The notes below the pieces were generated by a model that saw only the letters and a list, made by a program, of their open reading frames with translations, was not told the origin of the DNA and did not search any database. This document shows, piece after piece, positions 36,755-45,187 of a stretch of DNA of 56,786 bases. The DNA is from an uncultured Oscillatoriales cyanobacterium (GTDB taxonomy: Bacteria; Cyanobacteriota; Cyanobacteriia; Cyanobacteriales; Microcoleaceae), in assembly GCA_903893625.1 (NCBI GenBank), contig CAITND010000104.1, positions 1 through 56,786 on the forward strand, given 5' to 3'. Every line of letters begins with the position of its first letter. Within the stretch, counting starts at the first letter, position 1. A program made the translations under genes and the position numbers.

Positions 36755-37411
36755 TTAATCTGCTTTTTGAACAATTAAATGGGTGGGTTGATATTGAAGA
36801 ATAAATCGAGTCATAATTTCTCGTTCTTCTATCGTTGGTGTTGCTAAACATCCTGATGTTCCCGTTTGCGAAACATACAAAAAAGCCGAGGGATCATAAT
36901 GCACTCCTAACCCTGCTCTTTGAGTTGGAAAAGTGGGTGTAATTCCTGACCAAACTCCCCCAAATTCTCCGGGTGCATCTTCCACGACACCCGGAGCATC
37001 AAAGGTATAAATTCCAAAGGGTAAAGGGGTTTGAGAACCTGATTCATTGGAGGGAATTTGTTGACCAATGCGACCCGAAACACAACGCACGTGATTAATA
37101 ATTTTGCCTGTATTATCAATTAATTGGGTTTGGTAAACCAGCAAACCACCGCCGATTTGTTCCTGGGTTTGTGTGGCAATAATTTTAGCGCCTGGAATGC
37201 TTAGAATGGCCGGATCAACAATCCTTAAAAATTCCGACACGACCCAACGATTTGTACCAATAGAAACCCATATTTCACCCTCAATATTGACGGAAGTTTC
37301 ACTTATTGTAACCTGAGATCCATCTTTCAAAACATCAACAATTTCACCGTTAGGAGTAGAACGAACATTGAGGGTATCACCGGGAGTGTTAACAATAGCT
37401 GTATGACTCAT
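36755..37411 (-). CDS. SH3b domain plus YkuD-like L,D-transpeptidase domain
   Basis: A 218-residue protein. Residues 1-65 form a bacterial SH3 domain (GDTLNVRSTPNGEIVDVL, then WVSIG and RWVVSEFL), which often binds cell walls. The second part resembles an L,D-transpeptidase: GIYTFDAPG, then GLGVHYDPSAF and the S-GC motif in TGTSGCLATP with the likely catalytic cysteine. Such enzymes cross-link peptidoglycan or attach proteins to it. No signal peptide or membrane helix is seen, which is odd for a wall enzyme; it could be exported another way or act as a toxin or lysin-like protein. Confidence 0.75.
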   Translation of the reverse strand: MSHTAIVNTPGDTLNVRSTPNGEIVDVLKDGSQVTISETSVNIEGEIWVSIGTNRWVVSEFLRIVDPAILSIPGAKIIATQTQEQIGGGLLVYQTQLIDNTGKIINHVRCVSGRIGQQIPSNESGSQTPLPFGIYTFDAPGVVEDAPGEFGGVWSGITPTFPTQRAGLGVHYDPSAFLYVSQTGTSGCLATPTIEEREIMTRFILQYQPTHLIVQKAD

Positions 37412-37446
37412 ATCATTATTTAAAAGTTAATTGAGTCCATTTTATC

Positions 37447-38772
37447 CTATTTTTTTGAATATGTCCTCTCTCCCATAATATAAGTGGCTTGAATGGCTCG
37501 ATCATCGCCTAAAATTATCAGTGTAAATACTTTTTCAGCAATTTCTAATCGAGTTTGAGTGGGGAGAATTTGTTGATTTCTTAAAGTCATTAAGGGTGTA
37601 GCATTATAATCTAATACAATAAAATCCGCTTCTTTTCCAATATCAAAATTCCCGATTTTATCTTCTAATTTTAATGCTTTTGCTCCTCCTAATGTGGCTA
37701 AAAATAAAGCTTGAAAAGGGGATAAGGTTTGACGTTGTAATTGAGCAACTTTATAGGCTTCATTAGCAGTTTGTAGCAGGGAAAAGCTAGTTCCGGCTCC
37801 AATATCGCTTCCTAAACCAACATGAATAGGATTGGTTTTAGATTTAGCTTGATGCAGTTTAAACAGTCCACTTCCTAAAAATAAATTGGAGGTTGGACAA
37901 AATGCGATCGCCGATTTTGCCTCTGATAAGCGTTTAAATTCATCATCGGTTAAATGAATACTATGGGCAAAAATTGAACGTTCTCCGATTAAACCCGCTT
38001 GATCATAAACGCCTAAATAGTGTTGAGCTTCGGGGAAAAGTTCGGCGACCAATTCCACTTCTTTAAGATTTTCTGAAAGATGGGTTTGTAAATAAACATC
38101 AGGAAATTCTGTTAATAATTTTCCCGCTAATTTTAACTGTTCAGGACTGGATGTAATTGCAAATCGAGGAGTAATTGCATATAACAAACGTCCTTTTTTA
38201 TGCCAAGTTTGAATTAATCTTTTAGTATCTTGATAAGAGGTTTCTGGAGTATCTTTTAAATAATCGGGTGCATGAGAATCCATCATCACTTTACCCGAAA
38301 TCATGCGTAAATTTCGGCGATAGGCTTCTTCAAAAAAAGCATCAACGGACTGGGGAAAAACTGTTGCAAAAACTAAGGCGGTTGTGGTTCCATTTTTCAG
38401 GAGTTCATCGAAGAAAAAATCCGCTATTTTTTCAGCATATTCTTTACTGCTAAATTTACGTTCTGTGGGAAAAGTATATTGATTTAACCATTCTAAGAGT
38501 TGTTCCCCATAGGAGGCAATCATTTCGGTTTGGGGGAAATGAATATGGGTATCAATAAACCCTGGCATGATTAATAAATCAGGATAATGGGTAATTGTAA
38601 ACCCTTGATATTTGTCTTTTAAATTGTTATAATGATCGTAGTCTTTAATGATTCCAGATTCTACAACTAATAATCCATCGGGAATATAACGAACACTATT
38701 CTGTTCTGATTCATAAAATGGATCATCAATAAAGTCTAAAAATGAGGAGCGAAATAGTTTTAAGTTAGTCAT
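37447..38772 (-). CDS. guaD: Guanine deaminase
   Basis: A 441-residue amidohydrolase matching guanine deaminase, which converts guanine to xanthine. Seen: MPGFIDTHIHFPQTEM with metal ligands H76 and H78 and the guanine-binding QT pair, QTHLSE, FAHSIHLTDDE, PTSNLFLGSG and GLGSDIGAGTS with the metal-binding aspartate. It is the last gene of a run with uraD, uraH and hpxO, all on the minus strand, which together lead from guanine through xanthine and urate toward allantoin. No xanthine dehydrogenase is in the window; that step must be encoded elsewhere. Confidence 0.95.
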   Translation of the reverse strand: MTNLKLFRSSFLDFIDDPFYESEQNSVRYIPDGLLVVESGIIKDYDHYNNLKDKYQGFTITHYPDLLIMPGFIDTHIHFPQTEMIASYGEQLLEWLNQYTFPTERKFSSKEYAEKIADFFFDELLKNGTTTALVFATVFPQSVDAFFEEAYRRNLRMISGKVMMDSHAPDYLKDTPETSYQDTKRLIQTWHKKGRLLYAITPRFAITSSPEQLKLAGKLLTEFPDVYLQTHLSENLKEVELVAELFPEAQHYLGVYDQAGLIGERSIFAHSIHLTDDEFKRLSEAKSAIAFCPTSNLFLGSGLFKLHQAKSKTNPIHVGLGSDIGAGTSFSLLQTANEAYKVAQLQRQTLSPFQALFLATLGGAKALKLEDKIGNFDIGKEADFIVLDYNATPLMTLRNQQILPTQTRLEIAEKVFTLIILGDDRAIQATYIMGERTYSKK

Positions 38773-38796
38773 GATATCAAAGGGTTTGTTAGTTAT

Positions 38797-39300
38797 TTAT
38801 AGATGAACAAGTTCATAGAGACGAAATTGAGCAATTTTATAAATTTCTTCTAAGGCGGTGATTTTTTCGGCTTCAATAGAATGATTTGACCGTCGTTCAA
38901 AAGCAGCTAAAATACTGGCTTTTGTATGGTTTTTAACGGCAATAATAAAAGGAAAACCGAATTTAGCTTTATAATTTTTATTTAATCTATGAAATTGTTC
39001 ATATTCAGAGGGTGTTAAACGGTCTAACCCGACTCCCGTTTGCTCTTTCACGGATGCTTCTGCCATTTTTGCTTTAATTCCTAAGTCGGGATGAGCGCAA
39101 ATTAAGGCTAATTGTTGTTCTGAATCACTATTTTTAACCGCATCAACCATTGTTTGATATAATGATTGAATATTCTGAAATGGTCGTTTTAACCAAGCTT
39201 GTGCTGCCACCCAAGGGGAATCTTCAAAAATAGCTCCTAATGTGGTGATAAATTCCCCTTGAGTCATTTGATTTAATGCGGATAAGGAATAGCTTTTCAT
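38797..39300 (-). CDS. uraD: OHCU decarboxylase
   Basis: A 167-residue 2-oxo-4-hydroxy-4-carboxy-5-ureidoimidazoline decarboxylase, which gives (S)-allantoin as the last step of urate breakdown. Seen: the catalytic histidine H70 in LICAHPDLG, LNKNYKAKFGFPFIIAVK, and RRSNHSIEAEK near the C-terminus. The length matches the free-standing bacterial enzyme. It lies 5 bp after uraH and 24 bp before guaD, so it is part of one operon. Confidence 0.95.
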   Translation of the reverse strand: MKSYSLSALNQMTQGEFITTLGAIFEDSPWVAAQAWLKRPFQNIQSLYQTMVDAVKNSDSEQQLALICAHPDLGIKAKMAEASVKEQTGVGLDRLTPSEYEQFHRLNKNYKAKFGFPFIIAVKNHTKASILAAFERRSNHSIEAEKITALEEIYKIAQFRLYELVHL

Positions 39301-39305
39301 GGGGT

Positions 39306-39668
39306 TTAACTGCCTCGATAGGTACTATAAGACCAGGGAGAAACTAATAATGGAACATGATAGGAAACGGTAGGGTCAGCAATGCCAAATCGAATCGGAA
39401 TTTGATCTAAAAATAGGGGTTGAGGGAGCGATTTATACTGAGTTTTAAAATAGTCTCCCACAGCAAATACTAACTCATAAGTTCCCCCTTTTAATTCTGT
39501 TTCTGCTAATAGGGGATTATCGGTTCTACCGTCTATATTTGTAACTATCGTTTTTAACTGAATTCGTTCTCCTGTTTCTATATTAATCTGCCATAATTCA
39601 ATCCGTAAATTTGCCACCGGACGACCTTGAGCCGTATCTAATACATGAGTTGTGAGTTTAGCAACCAT
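39306..39668 (-). CDS. uraH: 5-hydroxyisourate hydrolase (transthyretin-like)
   Basis: A 120-residue transthyretin-related HIU hydrolase, which opens the ring of 5-hydroxyisourate formed by urate oxidation. Seen: [15 protein letters not shown] at the start with catalytic histidine H8, the central beta strands with [26 protein letters not shown], and the hallmark C-terminal YRGS. It acts as a cytosolic tetramer between HpxO and UraD in the pathway, and its gene lies between theirs in the operon. Confidence 0.95.
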   Translation of the reverse strand: MVAKLTTHVLDTAQGRPVANLRIELWQINIETGERIQLKTIVTNIDGRTDNPLLAETELKGGTYELVFAVGDYFKTQYKSLPQPLFLDQIPIRFGIADPTVSYHVPLLVSPWSYSTYRGS

Positions 39669-39703
39669 AGGATAAAAATTAAAGGGTTAAAACAGACTTT
39701 CCC

Positions 39704-39718
39704 AGAAACCCGGTTTCT
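39704..39718. repeat. Palindromic 15-mer AGAAACC-C-GGTTTCT (copy 1)
   Basis: A near-perfect palindrome between hpxO and uraH. The same 15-mer, allowing C or G at the centre, occurs twice more around 45.55-45.61 kb, so it is a dispersed repeat of the genome. Confidence 0.7.
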
Positions 39719-39725
39719 TAATCTT

Positions 39726-40895
39726 TTAATGAAACGGCCCTCCTAGAATGGTTTTGGATAAAGCATTAATAACATCAGTTTCCGTTTCTTGTTTAAGTTG
39801 TTCATACCATTTTTGGGTTAAATCTGGGTCTTTACCATAAATCATATCGGCTCGTTTTCGAGCTTTGAGAACCAGAGTGGAAGTGCGTTCTTTGCGTTCG
39901 GCTTCATATCGTTTTAAAGCATATTCTACTCCTAAATTTGTGGTTAATAAAAATCGAGATAATATTTCGGCATCTTCCATCGCTTGACAGCCTCCCTGTC
40001 CTAACGTTGGGGTTGTAGCATGGGCCGCATCTCCTAATAAGGCAACTCGACCTTTAACGAGAGTTTCTAAGGGGTCTAAATCATGAATTTCTAAACGGTT
40101 TGACTCATGAGAGTTGAGACATTCAATTAACCGTTGAACGGGAAACGGCCATCCGGCAAAAATCTGTTTTAATTCCTGTTGACGATATTCGGGTTCAACA
40201 ACAGTTCCTTTTGCCATTGGACAACCAAAGAAATAATAAAACCGATGATTTCCAATGGGCATCATCGAGGCACGTTTGCCCTCTCCAACATAAATCACCC
40301 AAGTATTTTTATCACTTAAATCCTCATGAATTTGGACTAAACCATTCCAATTGACATAATCAGCATAACGCAATTCTACCCGATAACCGACTACATAACC
40401 GCGCAGTTGAGAATGAATTCCATCCGCCACAATTAGTACATCTCCACTGGTTTGATAACCATCGGCAAAATAGGCAGTAACTCGATGTTCATCCTGTTCA
40501 ATTCTAATACATTGAGCATTGAGTTTAACCGTTTCAATGTCGGTATTAAAGGCTTTTAAAAGTAAGGATTGTAATTCCGTTCGAGATACGGGATAGGGTC
40601 GTTGTCCAACGGTTTTTACCAGGGGATTTAGATGAATTCGATTCAATAATTCATCGGTGTGACTGCGATATTCCATGACATCCATCTGTCCGCCAATTTT
40701 GGCAATTTCATCCCCCAACCCTAAACTATTGAGAACTTTAACCCCATTTGACCAAATCGAAATTCCTGCACCTGCGGGACGAATTTCGCTGGTTTTTTCA
40801 TAAATTTCAATAGCATATCCGGCTCGTCGTAGAGTTAAACCTGCGGTTAATCCGCCAATTCCTGCACCAATAATAATAACTTTTAAATGATTCAT
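39726..40895 (-). CDS. hpxO: FAD-dependent urate hydroxylase HpxO
   Basis: A 389-residue flavoprotein monooxygenase of the HpxO type, which hydroxylates urate to 5-hydroxyisourate using NADH and O2. Seen: the FAD-binding GAGIGG (10-15), EIRPAGAGISIWSNGVKVL, the middle DG motif ADGIHSQLRG, and the second FAD motif LLGDAAHATTPTLGQGG. It replaces the cofactor-free uricase used by many organisms. Its gene is followed by uraH and uraD, which handle its product, so the functional call is strongly supported by context. Similar salicylate hydroxylases are the main alternative, made unlikely by the neighbours. Confidence 0.92.
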   Translation of the reverse strand: MNHLKVIIIGAGIGGLTAGLTLRRAGYAIEIYEKTSEIRPAGAGISIWSNGVKVLNSLGLGDEIAKIGGQMDVMEYRSHTDELLNRIHLNPLVKTVGQRPYPVSRTELQSLLLKAFNTDIETVKLNAQCIRIEQDEHRVTAYFADGYQTSGDVLIVADGIHSQLRGYVVGYRVELRYADYVNWNGLVQIHEDLSDKNTWVIYVGEGKRASMMPIGNHRFYYFFGCPMAKGTVVEPEYRQQELKQIFAGWPFPVQRLIECLNSHESNRLEIHDLDPLETLVKGRVALLGDAAHATTPTLGQGGCQAMEDAEILSRFLLTTNLGVEYALKRYEAERKERTSTLVLKARKRADMIYGKDPDLTQKWYEQLKQETETDVINALSKTILGGPFH

Positions 40896-40899
40896 AATT

Positions 40900-41778
40900 T
40901 TAAGGGTTAGAAGATGGCTCTAAGGCAATTTGACTATACAGTTTTAAGGCAGAACTCCAAACTAAATAACCTTGTTGACTTAAATGTAAACCATCTGTGC
41001 TTAACTCCGGTCGTAAATTGCCGTCAGTATCCGTAAATAAGGGATGTAAATTAAAATAATAAGCCCCTTCTTCCTCAGCGATTAATTTTAACGCTTGATT
41101 GAGGTTACGAATGCGTTCATTAGAAATTTTTAATAAACGGTCGCGTCCTTCCCAATTAGACTGTTTGCCACTGTGAGGAAGAATAGATTGCACAACGATT
41201 TGAGCATCGGGATGCACCCAACGTAAATCTCGAATAATTTCTCGATAGTTGTTTAATAGAGTGGTATCGTCTACCCCCCGAATTAAATCATTAATGCCAA
41301 TCATCACAAAAATAGTATTCGGTTGAGTGATATCAAACAACTTGACTCGCTTTAATAATCCGGCGGAAGTTTCCCCAGAAATTCCTTGATTTAACCAAGT
41401 TTCTTGTTTAGGTAAAAGTTCAACAGGAAACCACAAACTTAAGGAATCTCCCGCCAAAATATTTAAGTGTTCTGGTGCTTTTGTCGCAACTGCATCAGCT
41501 TCCCGCTTCAATTGTTCAACCCATTGTTCATACGTCCAGCGATGACGGGGCGTAACGGCCGAATTCATCAAAGTTGATTCTGGTATTGATTGTAACTGAG
41601 TTGCCTGAACAACATCCGTTAACGGGGATACAGAGGTTGTACCAGAAATCGATTGCCTCTGTATCATCAATCTAATGACGATGAACAAAAGTAATCCATT
41701 GCCAATTAAGGATATCCAAGCCCAATGGGGAATGGTTTTCGAGCGAATAAACACTGGATTCCAATGCTGCTTAAACAA
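40900..41778 (-). CDS. Membrane-anchored SGNH/GDSL hydrolase
   Basis: A 292-residue SGNH-family hydrolase. An N-terminal hydrophobic helix (about 21-38: WISLIGNGLLLFIVIRLM) acts as an anchor or uncleaved signal, followed by a low-complexity linker. The catalytic blocks are present: AGDSLSLW (serine), GISGETSAG (glycine), IGINDLI (asparagine) and STDGLHLSQQGY with the Asp/His pair. It is an esterase or deacylase likely acting outside the cell on a glycan or lipid. The start is uncertain: TTG at 41778 (used here) or GTG at 41754. It ends four bases before hpxO, so it is read with the urate genes, although its role there is unclear. Confidence 0.85.
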   Translation of the reverse strand: MFKQHWNPVFIRSKTIPHWAWISLIGNGLLLFIVIRLMIQRQSISGTTSVSPLTDVVQATQLQSIPESTLMNSAVTPRHRWTYEQWVEQLKREADAVATKAPEHLNILAGDSLSLWFPVELLPKQETWLNQGISGETSAGLLKRVKLFDITQPNTIFVMIGINDLIRGVDDTTLLNNYREIIRDLRWVHPDAQIVVQSILPHSGKQSNWEGRDRLLKISNERIRNLNQALKLIAEEEGAYYFNLHPLFTDTDGNLRPELSTDGLHLSQQGYLVWSSALKLYSQIALEPSSNP

Positions 41779-41817
41779 GACTGACTCAACCTAATCTGTC
41801 CATTTTACATTTATAGC

Positions 41818-41852
41818 AGGGAACAGGGAACAGGGAACAGGGAACAGGGAGC
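41818..41852. repeat. Heptamer tandem array, AGGGAAC x4 plus AGGGAGC
   Basis: Five 7-bp units, four identical and one with a single change, run into a G-rich degenerate tail (AGCAGGGGG-like) up to about 41900. It lies upstream of the SGNH-urate operon. Confidence 0.85.
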
Positions 41853-41969
41853 AGGGGGAGCAGGGGGGCAGGGGGAGTAGGGGGAGAAGAGGAGCAGGGC
41901 AGAGAATATCAATCACTGAATTATCGATTACTCACTCAACTCAACATTGTCTCAACTTATCAGAAAAAT

Positions 41970-42336
41970 GGGTTTAAAACCCCGTCGTTCCACTTAGGCT
42001 TTGTGTTAGAATATTAGTGGTCTAAACAACCCACCCAACTTTGCAGTCGATATACCATCTACGGAGATGTGAAACCGAGCCTGAAGGAGATCTGGGAAAG
42101 CGGAAGTAAGGCAATGGTGTAAAAATAAGTCCAACCTTGAACGCCAATCAAAACAAGCATTTGTTTGTCTTTAGTCGCGGGAGGTCATTCCGAGACTTTA
42201 AACGGACGCGGGAGAGAGTGTAAGACCTAAGTATTTAGGCAGTTCTCGTTGAACCGTCAACCCCATTCAACGACCATCCGTAAAACGGTGGCGTGGCGAG
42301 AAATCACCGCACTTCTAGGGCGGTGAGGATGTCAAC
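41970..42336 (+). mobile_element. Possible non-autonomous IS200/IS605-like remnant
   Basis: Begins with the palindrome GGGTTTAAAACCC and a promoter-like TGTTAGAAT. It ends with a perfect 6-bp stem (CACCGC/GCGGTG) followed by GAGGATGTCAAC, resembling the hairpin-then-GTCAA right end of the tnpB element at the left edge of the window. Another hairpin, CCATCCGT/ACGGTGG-like, lies at about 42274-42291. Between them there is only a short protein-like frame of about 33 codons (ending KPSLKEIWESGSKAMV), no transposase. The element call is an inference from its ends. Confidence 0.3.
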
Positions 42337-42406
42337 TTAGGAGTTTTTGTGGATTTTTATACCGTTGCTATAGAATCCTTTAGGCGGTGAGGTTTGGGGT
42401 CAGAAT

Positions 42407-42679
42407 TTACAGGCAAAACCGGGGAAAGTTGAAGCCTGAAACCTTAAATAAGAAAATGCAATCTTTGAAGTGTTGACAAATGGAAGGTCGGTTGGGTAGA
42501 GTAACAAGCGTGTGAGGAGCGAACCAGCTAAGGACACCGAGACGAAACACGGCCAGTCGCCGGTGTCCTTTCTGATCAAAAGGAAACATACGTTCTTCGG
42601 AAAACTCCAATTTTGGAGAATGTATTCAAGTTAGTTTTAAATAGTTAAAGGCGGTAAGTTCTACCGTATCTGCCTGTAA
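42407..42679 (+). ncRNA. Candidate structured RNA closed by a 9-bp long-range helix
   Basis: TTACAGGCA (42407-42415) is exactly complementary to TGCCTGTAA (42671-42679), enclosing 273 bases without a gene. Inside are a 10-bp perfect stem AAGGACACCG/CGGTGTCCTT (about 42530-42570), a hairpin CTCCAATTTTGGAG (about 42605-42618), and CGGTA/TACCG (42652-42666) right before the closing strand. This density of nested helices is unlike the surrounding intergenic DNA. I could not match it to RNase P, tmRNA, 6S or SRP RNA. The strand is assumed from the downstream gene; it could also be read on the other strand. Confidence 0.35.
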
Positions 42680-42798
42680 GGTTAAATTTCCTCGGACTTT
42701 GCTCATGAGTGAAAATAATACTAAACAGGAAGCAACCCGGCTCAAGTTTGACTTGAGCTTTGGTTTGTGGAACGGTACAAGCCAGAATTTTATCCTGA

Positions 42799-43923
42799 AT
42801 GACCCAGTATTTTGCCACAGTTGCTAAGGGTTTAGAAGTTATTGCTGCTCAAGAGTTAGAACGTTTAGGCGCTGAAAATGTTCGTCCTGAATTTACGGGA
42901 GTTCATTTCACGGGTTCACGCAAGCTTCTTTATCAAGTCAATCTTTGGGGAAGAACCCTATTTCGGGTTTTAGTTCCCATTGCTGAATTTTCCTGTGCGA
43001 ATGCCCAAGAATTGTATCAGGAAGTCCAGAATATTAATTGGTCGGAGTATTTATCGCCCCTCAATACTTTTGCGGTTAATTGTACAGGCAAGAATCAAGC
43101 CTTAAACCATACCCATTTTACCGCCCTGCAAGTTAAAAACGCCATTATTGATCAACAGCGTTTAGAATTTGGAGATCGCTCGGATATTGATATTAATAAC
43201 CCTGATTTATGGATAAATCTTCATCTCCATGAAAATCAGGGAATTTTAAGTTTAGATAGTTCTGGAACCAGTTTACATCGCCGGGGCTATCGTCCGGCCG
43301 TTGGAATTGCTCCCTTAAAAGAAAGTTTAGCCTCCGCCTTATTAGATATGGCAGAATGGCATCCTGATTTACCCTTTTTAGACCCTTTATGTGGGTCAGG
43401 AACTTTACCCATAGAAGCCAGTTTAAAAGCCTTAAATATTGCCCCTGGGTTATTCCGAGAAACCTTTGGGTTTATGAAGTGGAAAGATTTTGATGCTAAA
43501 TTATGGGAAAGTCTCAAACAAGACGCATTAGACGCACAATTAACCACCTTACCCGCTCCCATCGTGGGTTCAGATCAAGATGAGGATATTCTACATCAAG
43601 CCTCTGCAAATGCTCAACGCTGTGGTGTCGCTAAACAAATTCGTTTACAACAAATCGAATTATCTCAGATAGAACCTCCGGCTGATCATGGCGTAATTAT
43701 TTGTAACCCTCCCTATGGAGAACGCCTGGGAAATATTGAAGAATTAGCTCCTTTATATAAACAATTAGGAGATACATTTAAACAACGGTTTAAAGGCTGG
43801 ACAGCCTATATTCTCACGGGAAATAAAACATTAGGAAAACAAGTCGGTTTAAGAACTTCTCGGAGAATTGCCGTTTATAATGGTTCTTTACCTTGTACAT
43901 TATTAAAATATGAGCTATATTAG
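42799..43923 (+). CDS. RlmL-type 23S rRNA guanine-N2 methyltransferase with THUMP domain
   Basis: A 374-residue RNA methyltransferase. The N-terminal part (to about 160) is a THUMP RNA-binding domain starting YFATVAKGLEVIAAQELERLGA. The C-terminal part has HRRGYRPAVG, GIAPLKESLASALL, SAM motif I DPLCGSGTLPIEA and catalytic ICNPPYGERLG. This matches the RlmL N-terminal half (m2G in 23S rRNA) found as a stand-alone protein in many bacteria. The exact base is inferred from the family. The start ATG is preceded by TTTTATCCTGA without a strong ribosome binding site. Confidence 0.93.
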   Translation: MTQYFATVAKGLEVIAAQELERLGAENVRPEFTGVHFTGSRKLLYQVNLWGRTLFRVLVPIAEFSCANAQELYQEVQNINWSEYLSPLNTFAVNCTGKNQALNHTHFTALQVKNAIIDQQRLEFGDRSDIDINNPDLWINLHLHENQGILSLDSSGTSLHRRGYRPAVGIAPLKESLASALLDMAEWHPDLPFLDPLCGSGTLPIEASLKALNIAPGLFRETFGFMKWKDFDAKLWESLKQDALDAQLTTLPAPIVGSDQDEDILHQASANAQRCGVAKQIRLQQIELSQIEPPADHGVIICNPPYGERLGNIEELAPLYKQLGDTFKQRFKGWTAYILTGNKTLGKQVGLRTSRRIAVYNGSLPCTLLKYELY

Positions 43924-43982
43924 TTCATCAAGTCCGCTCATACTGCCATCAGTCGCCCCAAAAAAATTAATTATCAAAGTAG

Positions 43983-43999
43983 GATGGGCTTCGCCCATC
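43983..43999. repeat. 7-bp hairpin GATGGGC/GCCCATC
   Basis: A tight hairpin with a TTC loop follows the methyltransferase gene. It may end that transcript, but it lacks a T-run; similar GATGGGCTTCGCCCATC sequences are frequent in cyanobacterial intergenic regions. Confidence 0.45.
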
Positions 44000-44094
44000 A
44001 TCACCCCCTACTCCTCTGTAAAATCATCATAAAAAAGCCCTTTAATAATATCTATACCCTTTGTATCTATTAAATTCATAAATTGCCAAAAGAT

Positions 44095-44859
44095 ATGAAA
44101 AAAAACTTGAAATTAATTTTATCAAATCCTAATTTGAAAACATTATTTTCTTCTGATTTTAGACGATATTTAAAAGCGACGAAAAGAGAAATATTAGATC
44201 AGTTATCAGGACAAAAGAGCAAGTTTGTTAAACGACAAATTATGACTCTTGAAAAACAGCAAGATTTTAGAAAACAAATTAAAATCGTTCAAGCGGTTAA
44301 GAAAACAAACCATTTTGAAAATAAAAAACATAATTTAGCCACAGCGATCGCTCAAATTGAAAATATTTTAATTCAACCGGGCGAAATTTTCTCCTTTTGG
44401 CATTTAGTCGGAGAACCTAATACTAAAAATGGTTATCGAGAAGGACGAGCGATTGTTAATAATCAACTAAAATCTGATGTCGGTGGGGGTTTGTGTCAAC
44501 TCTCTGGACTGATTTATTATTTGATTTTAAAAGCGGGTCTGATCCCCTTAGAAAGACATCCCCATTCTCAAGATATTTATACAGAAGAAACCCGTTTTGC
44601 TCCTTTAGGTTCAGACGCAACGGTTGTTTATGGATATAAAGATCTACGGTTTCAAAATACGTTATCTGTTCCTATCTGTTTTCGGTTTTATTTGTTAGAG
44701 GAAGAAATCACCGGATTCTTATGTTCTTCAGAAACACTCTTAGAATTTAAGATTGAGTTTAGAGTTGAAGCGCAACAAGGACTCAAAAAAGTGGATACGA
44801 TTCGTTGGGTTAAAACTGGCGATCAATTCACTTTAATTACTTCTAATATCTACCCCTAA
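44095..44859 (+). CDS. VanW family protein
   Basis: A VanW-family protein of about 254 residues. The name comes from a vancomycin-resistance cluster gene of unknown function. Seen: IAQIENILIQPGEIFSFWHLVGEP, GYREGRAIVNNQL, the hallmark DVGGGLCQLSGLIYYLILKAG with conserved cysteine, and ERHPHSQ. The N-terminal 60 residues are basic and helical, without a signal peptide. The frame opens 12 bp upstream at a TTG; the ATG at 44095 is used. It has no evident operon partner. Confidence 0.9.
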   Translation: MKKNLKLILSNPNLKTLFSSDFRRYLKATKREILDQLSGQKSKFVKRQIMTLEKQQDFRKQIKIVQAVKKTNHFENKKHNLATAIAQIENILIQPGEIFSFWHLVGEPNTKNGYREGRAIVNNQLKSDVGGGLCQLSGLIYYLILKAGLIPLERHPHSQDIYTEETRFAPLGSDATVVYGYKDLRFQNTLSVPICFRFYLLEEEITGFLCSSETLLEFKIEFRVEAQQGLKKVDTIRWVKTGDQFTLITSNIYP

Positions 44860-44938
44860 AACCCATTACACAAACTGGAGAAGCATTCGCTCTAAAAGTA
44901 TGCCATAATTAATTAGAGAATAAAATGAACAATTAAGC

Positions 44939-45187
44939 ATGAAAACTTCCGTTACGAATTTAACGACTGACTTGCTAAACCGCATTACTCAAACTCCAGG
45001 TCAATGTGGTGGTCGTCCCTGTATTCGAGGGATGCGAATTCGAGTCACCGATATTTTAGAAATGTTGGCGGAAAATGTTAGCGTTACTGAAATTTTAGAA
45101 GACTTCCCTGATTTGGAATTAGCAGATATTCAAGCTTGTCTGCTATTTGCCGCACGACGCACTGATTTTCCTAGACTAACAGCATGA
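44939..45187 (+). CDS. DUF433 antitoxin-like protein
   Basis: An 82-residue DUF433 protein, with TPGQCGGRPCIRGMRIRV and ILEDFPDLELADIQACLLFA. DUF433 proteins have a helix-turn-helix fold and are usually encoded just before a PIN-like DUF5615 protein, where they are presumed antitoxins. Here the stop overlaps the next start (ATGA), as expected for such a pair. It probably also represses its own operon; an operator is not assigned. Confidence 0.92.
   Translation: MKTSVTNLTTDLLNRITQTPGQCGGRPCIRGMRIRVTDILEMLAENVSVTEILEDFPDLELADIQACLLFAARRTDFPRLTA

Larger units (their letters stand above)
41779..42798. other. About 1 kb without a protein gene
   Basis: No convincing coding frame is seen on either strand. 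It contains a GGGAACA-type heptamer array, a stretch with features of a decayed IS200/IS605-like element, and a segment closed by a long-range helix that may be a structured RNA; each is listed separately. It ends at the start of the RlmL-type methyltransferase gene. Confidence 0.7.

Noticed and set aside
42407-42610. 67-residue minus-strand frame in the 1-kb gap
   Set aside because: Falls over the nested stems of the candidate RNA, shows no family motif and no ribosome binding site.
42000-42800. RNase P RNA, tmRNA or a group II intron in the 1-kb gap
   Set aside because: The conserved boxes of RNase P (GAGGAAAGTCC), the tRNA-like end of tmRNA, and a domain V-like hairpin of group II introns were looked for and not found.
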